From a bacterium SCSIO 12696 (GTDB lineage Bacteria > Pseudomonadota > Gammaproteobacteria > Pseudomonadales > Porticoccaceae), in the NCBI GenBank assembly GCA_024397955.1, contig CP073744.1, forward strand, positions 1,240,001-1,304,000: a stretch of 64,000 nt of DNA. The letters run 5' to 3'. The number at the start of each line of letters is the position of its first letter. Position 1 is the first letter of the stretch. The notes below the pieces were generated by a model that was given only the letters and a program-made list of their open reading frames with translations, ran no database searches and was not told where the DNA came from. Below, piece by piece: positions 63,280-64,000 of this stretch. Position numbers and translations under genes: made by a program.

Positions 63280-64000
63280 ATGCCCTTTCAGGATATAAAA
63301 GCCGCCGTTTTCAACCAGCGGATGTTGATTTGTATTTTCACCGGTTTTGCGTCGGGATTACCGCTGTACATTCTAATTCAGCTGGTGCCTGGTTGGCTGC
63401 GAGATGAAGGCGTTGGCCTAGCGGAAATTGGCTTTTTTACTCTGATCGGCCTGCCCTACACTTGGAAGTTTTTGTGGTCACCACTGCTGGAGCGCTATCA
63501 ACCTAAATGGCTGGGGCGCCGCAGGGGTTGGATGATGGCCAGCCAACTGGGCTTATTGTTAACTATTGCGGTGCTCGGCACCTTCGACCCAAACACACAG
63601 CTTTGGTCAATCGCGGTGTTGTGCACACTGGTGGCATTGCTCAGTGCTACCCAAGACATCGCCCTCGACGCCTACCGCCGCGAGCTATTGCCTGACCCTG
63701 AATTAGGACTGGGTAATTCCATTCACGTTAATGCCTATCGGGTTGCCGGATTGGTGCCTGGAGGGCTGTCATTGATTTTGGCCGACCTGCCCCTGTGGGA
63801 TTGGGATATGGTGTTTTGGGTAACCGCTGTATTCATGCTGCCCGGGATCTTAATGACCGCACTGGTCAAAGAACCGAAACACCTGTCACCACCACCAACA
63901 TCCCTGCGCGATGCGGTTATTGAGCCATTTAAAGAGTTCTTTTTTAGAGATGGTTCCAAACGCGCCTGGTTGATTCTTTGGTTTATCGTTTTGTACAAAT
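63280..64000 (+). CDS. ampG: AmpG-like muropeptide permease (N-terminal part)
   Basis: An open frame from the ATG at 63280 runs off the window end (240 codons). It is a major facilitator with about 6 helices visible: TGFASGLPLYILIQLVPGWL, GLPYTWKFLWSPLLERYQ and ATQDIALDAYRRELLPD are AmpG signatures, the last being the conserved S/TQDIAxDAYR loop. AmpG imports anhydromuropeptides for cell wall recycling. No strong ribosome site; A-rich ACCAAAAAATAACAACC lies before the ATG. Confidence 0.88.
   Translation, partial: MPFQDIKAAVFNQRMLICIFTGFASGLPLYILIQLVPGWLRDEGVGLAEIGFFTLIGLPYTWKFLWSPLLERYQPKWLGRRRGWMMASQLGLLLTIAVLGTFDPNTQLWSIAVLCTLVALLSATQDIALDAYRRELLPDPELGLGNSIHVNAYRVAGLVPGGLSLILADLPLWDWDMVFWVTAVFMLPGILMTALVKEPKHLSPPPTSLRDAVIEPFKEFFFRDGSKRAWLILWFIVLYK

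Overview
The window is chromosomal DNA of a polarly flagellated gammaproteobacterium. The FleQ/FleS/FleR cascade, the order flaG-fliD-fliS-fliT-fleQ-fleS-fleR-fliE-fliF, DppBCDF-type transporters, groES next to fxsA, Fe-SodB and class I fumarase all fit a marine Cellvibrionales/Pseudomonadales-like organism. That placement is inference; no rRNA gene is present.

Layout. 1-2400: the end of a peptidyl-dipeptidase gene (dcp), a small secreted protein and an MddA-like methanethiol methyltransferase. 2413-30450: one large flagellar block. Reading the minus strand from right to left it holds flgBCDEFGHIJKL, fliC, flaG, fliDST, fleQ, fleSR, fliE, fliF and fliHIJ, ending in an unusual alpha/beta-hydrolase fusion; flgA, flgM and flgN run the other way at the right end. 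Sigma-54 type -24/-12 promoters can be read before fleS, fliD and flgB, and sigma-28 type promoters before fliC and flgM, so the expression hierarchy is visible in the DNA. fliG is missing from its usual place between fliF and fliH.

30499-43160: sbcB, an OprF/OmpA-like porin, class I fumarase, a coiled-coil membrane protein, a PuuD-like membrane domain protein, an APC permease, an S9 peptidase, and a three-gene unit of methyltransferase, PhnZ-like HD protein and divergent Nramp-like transporter.

43332-58479: a minus-strand unit that could hold eleven genes. It starts with an MBOAT acyltransferase and an SGNH-like partner and continues with five paralogous family 5 solute-binding proteins and a complete dipeptide/oligopeptide ABC transporter (two ATPases, two permeases). 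The first of the five binding proteins has no signal peptide. It carries an N-terminal Phd/YefM antitoxin-type DNA-binding domain and has lost the CxxC pair kept by its four exported paralogues. I read it as a cytoplasmic peptide-sensing regulator made from a binding protein, comparable in design to SgrR but with a different DNA-binding domain. It is the strongest candidate for an undescribed system here.

58767-64000: a chromosomal dihydrofolate reductase closely resembling the integron trimethoprim-resistance enzyme DfrA1, then sodB, groEL/groES, fxsA, an alkyltransferase-like protein and the start of ampG.

Several families of small palindromic repeats lie between genes. The most striking is a 282-bp element at 36471-36752 with 25-bp perfect terminal inverted repeats and two opposed internal hairpin units whose stems differ by compensatory changes. 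I saw no tRNA or rRNA gene, CRISPR array, integrase or transposase.
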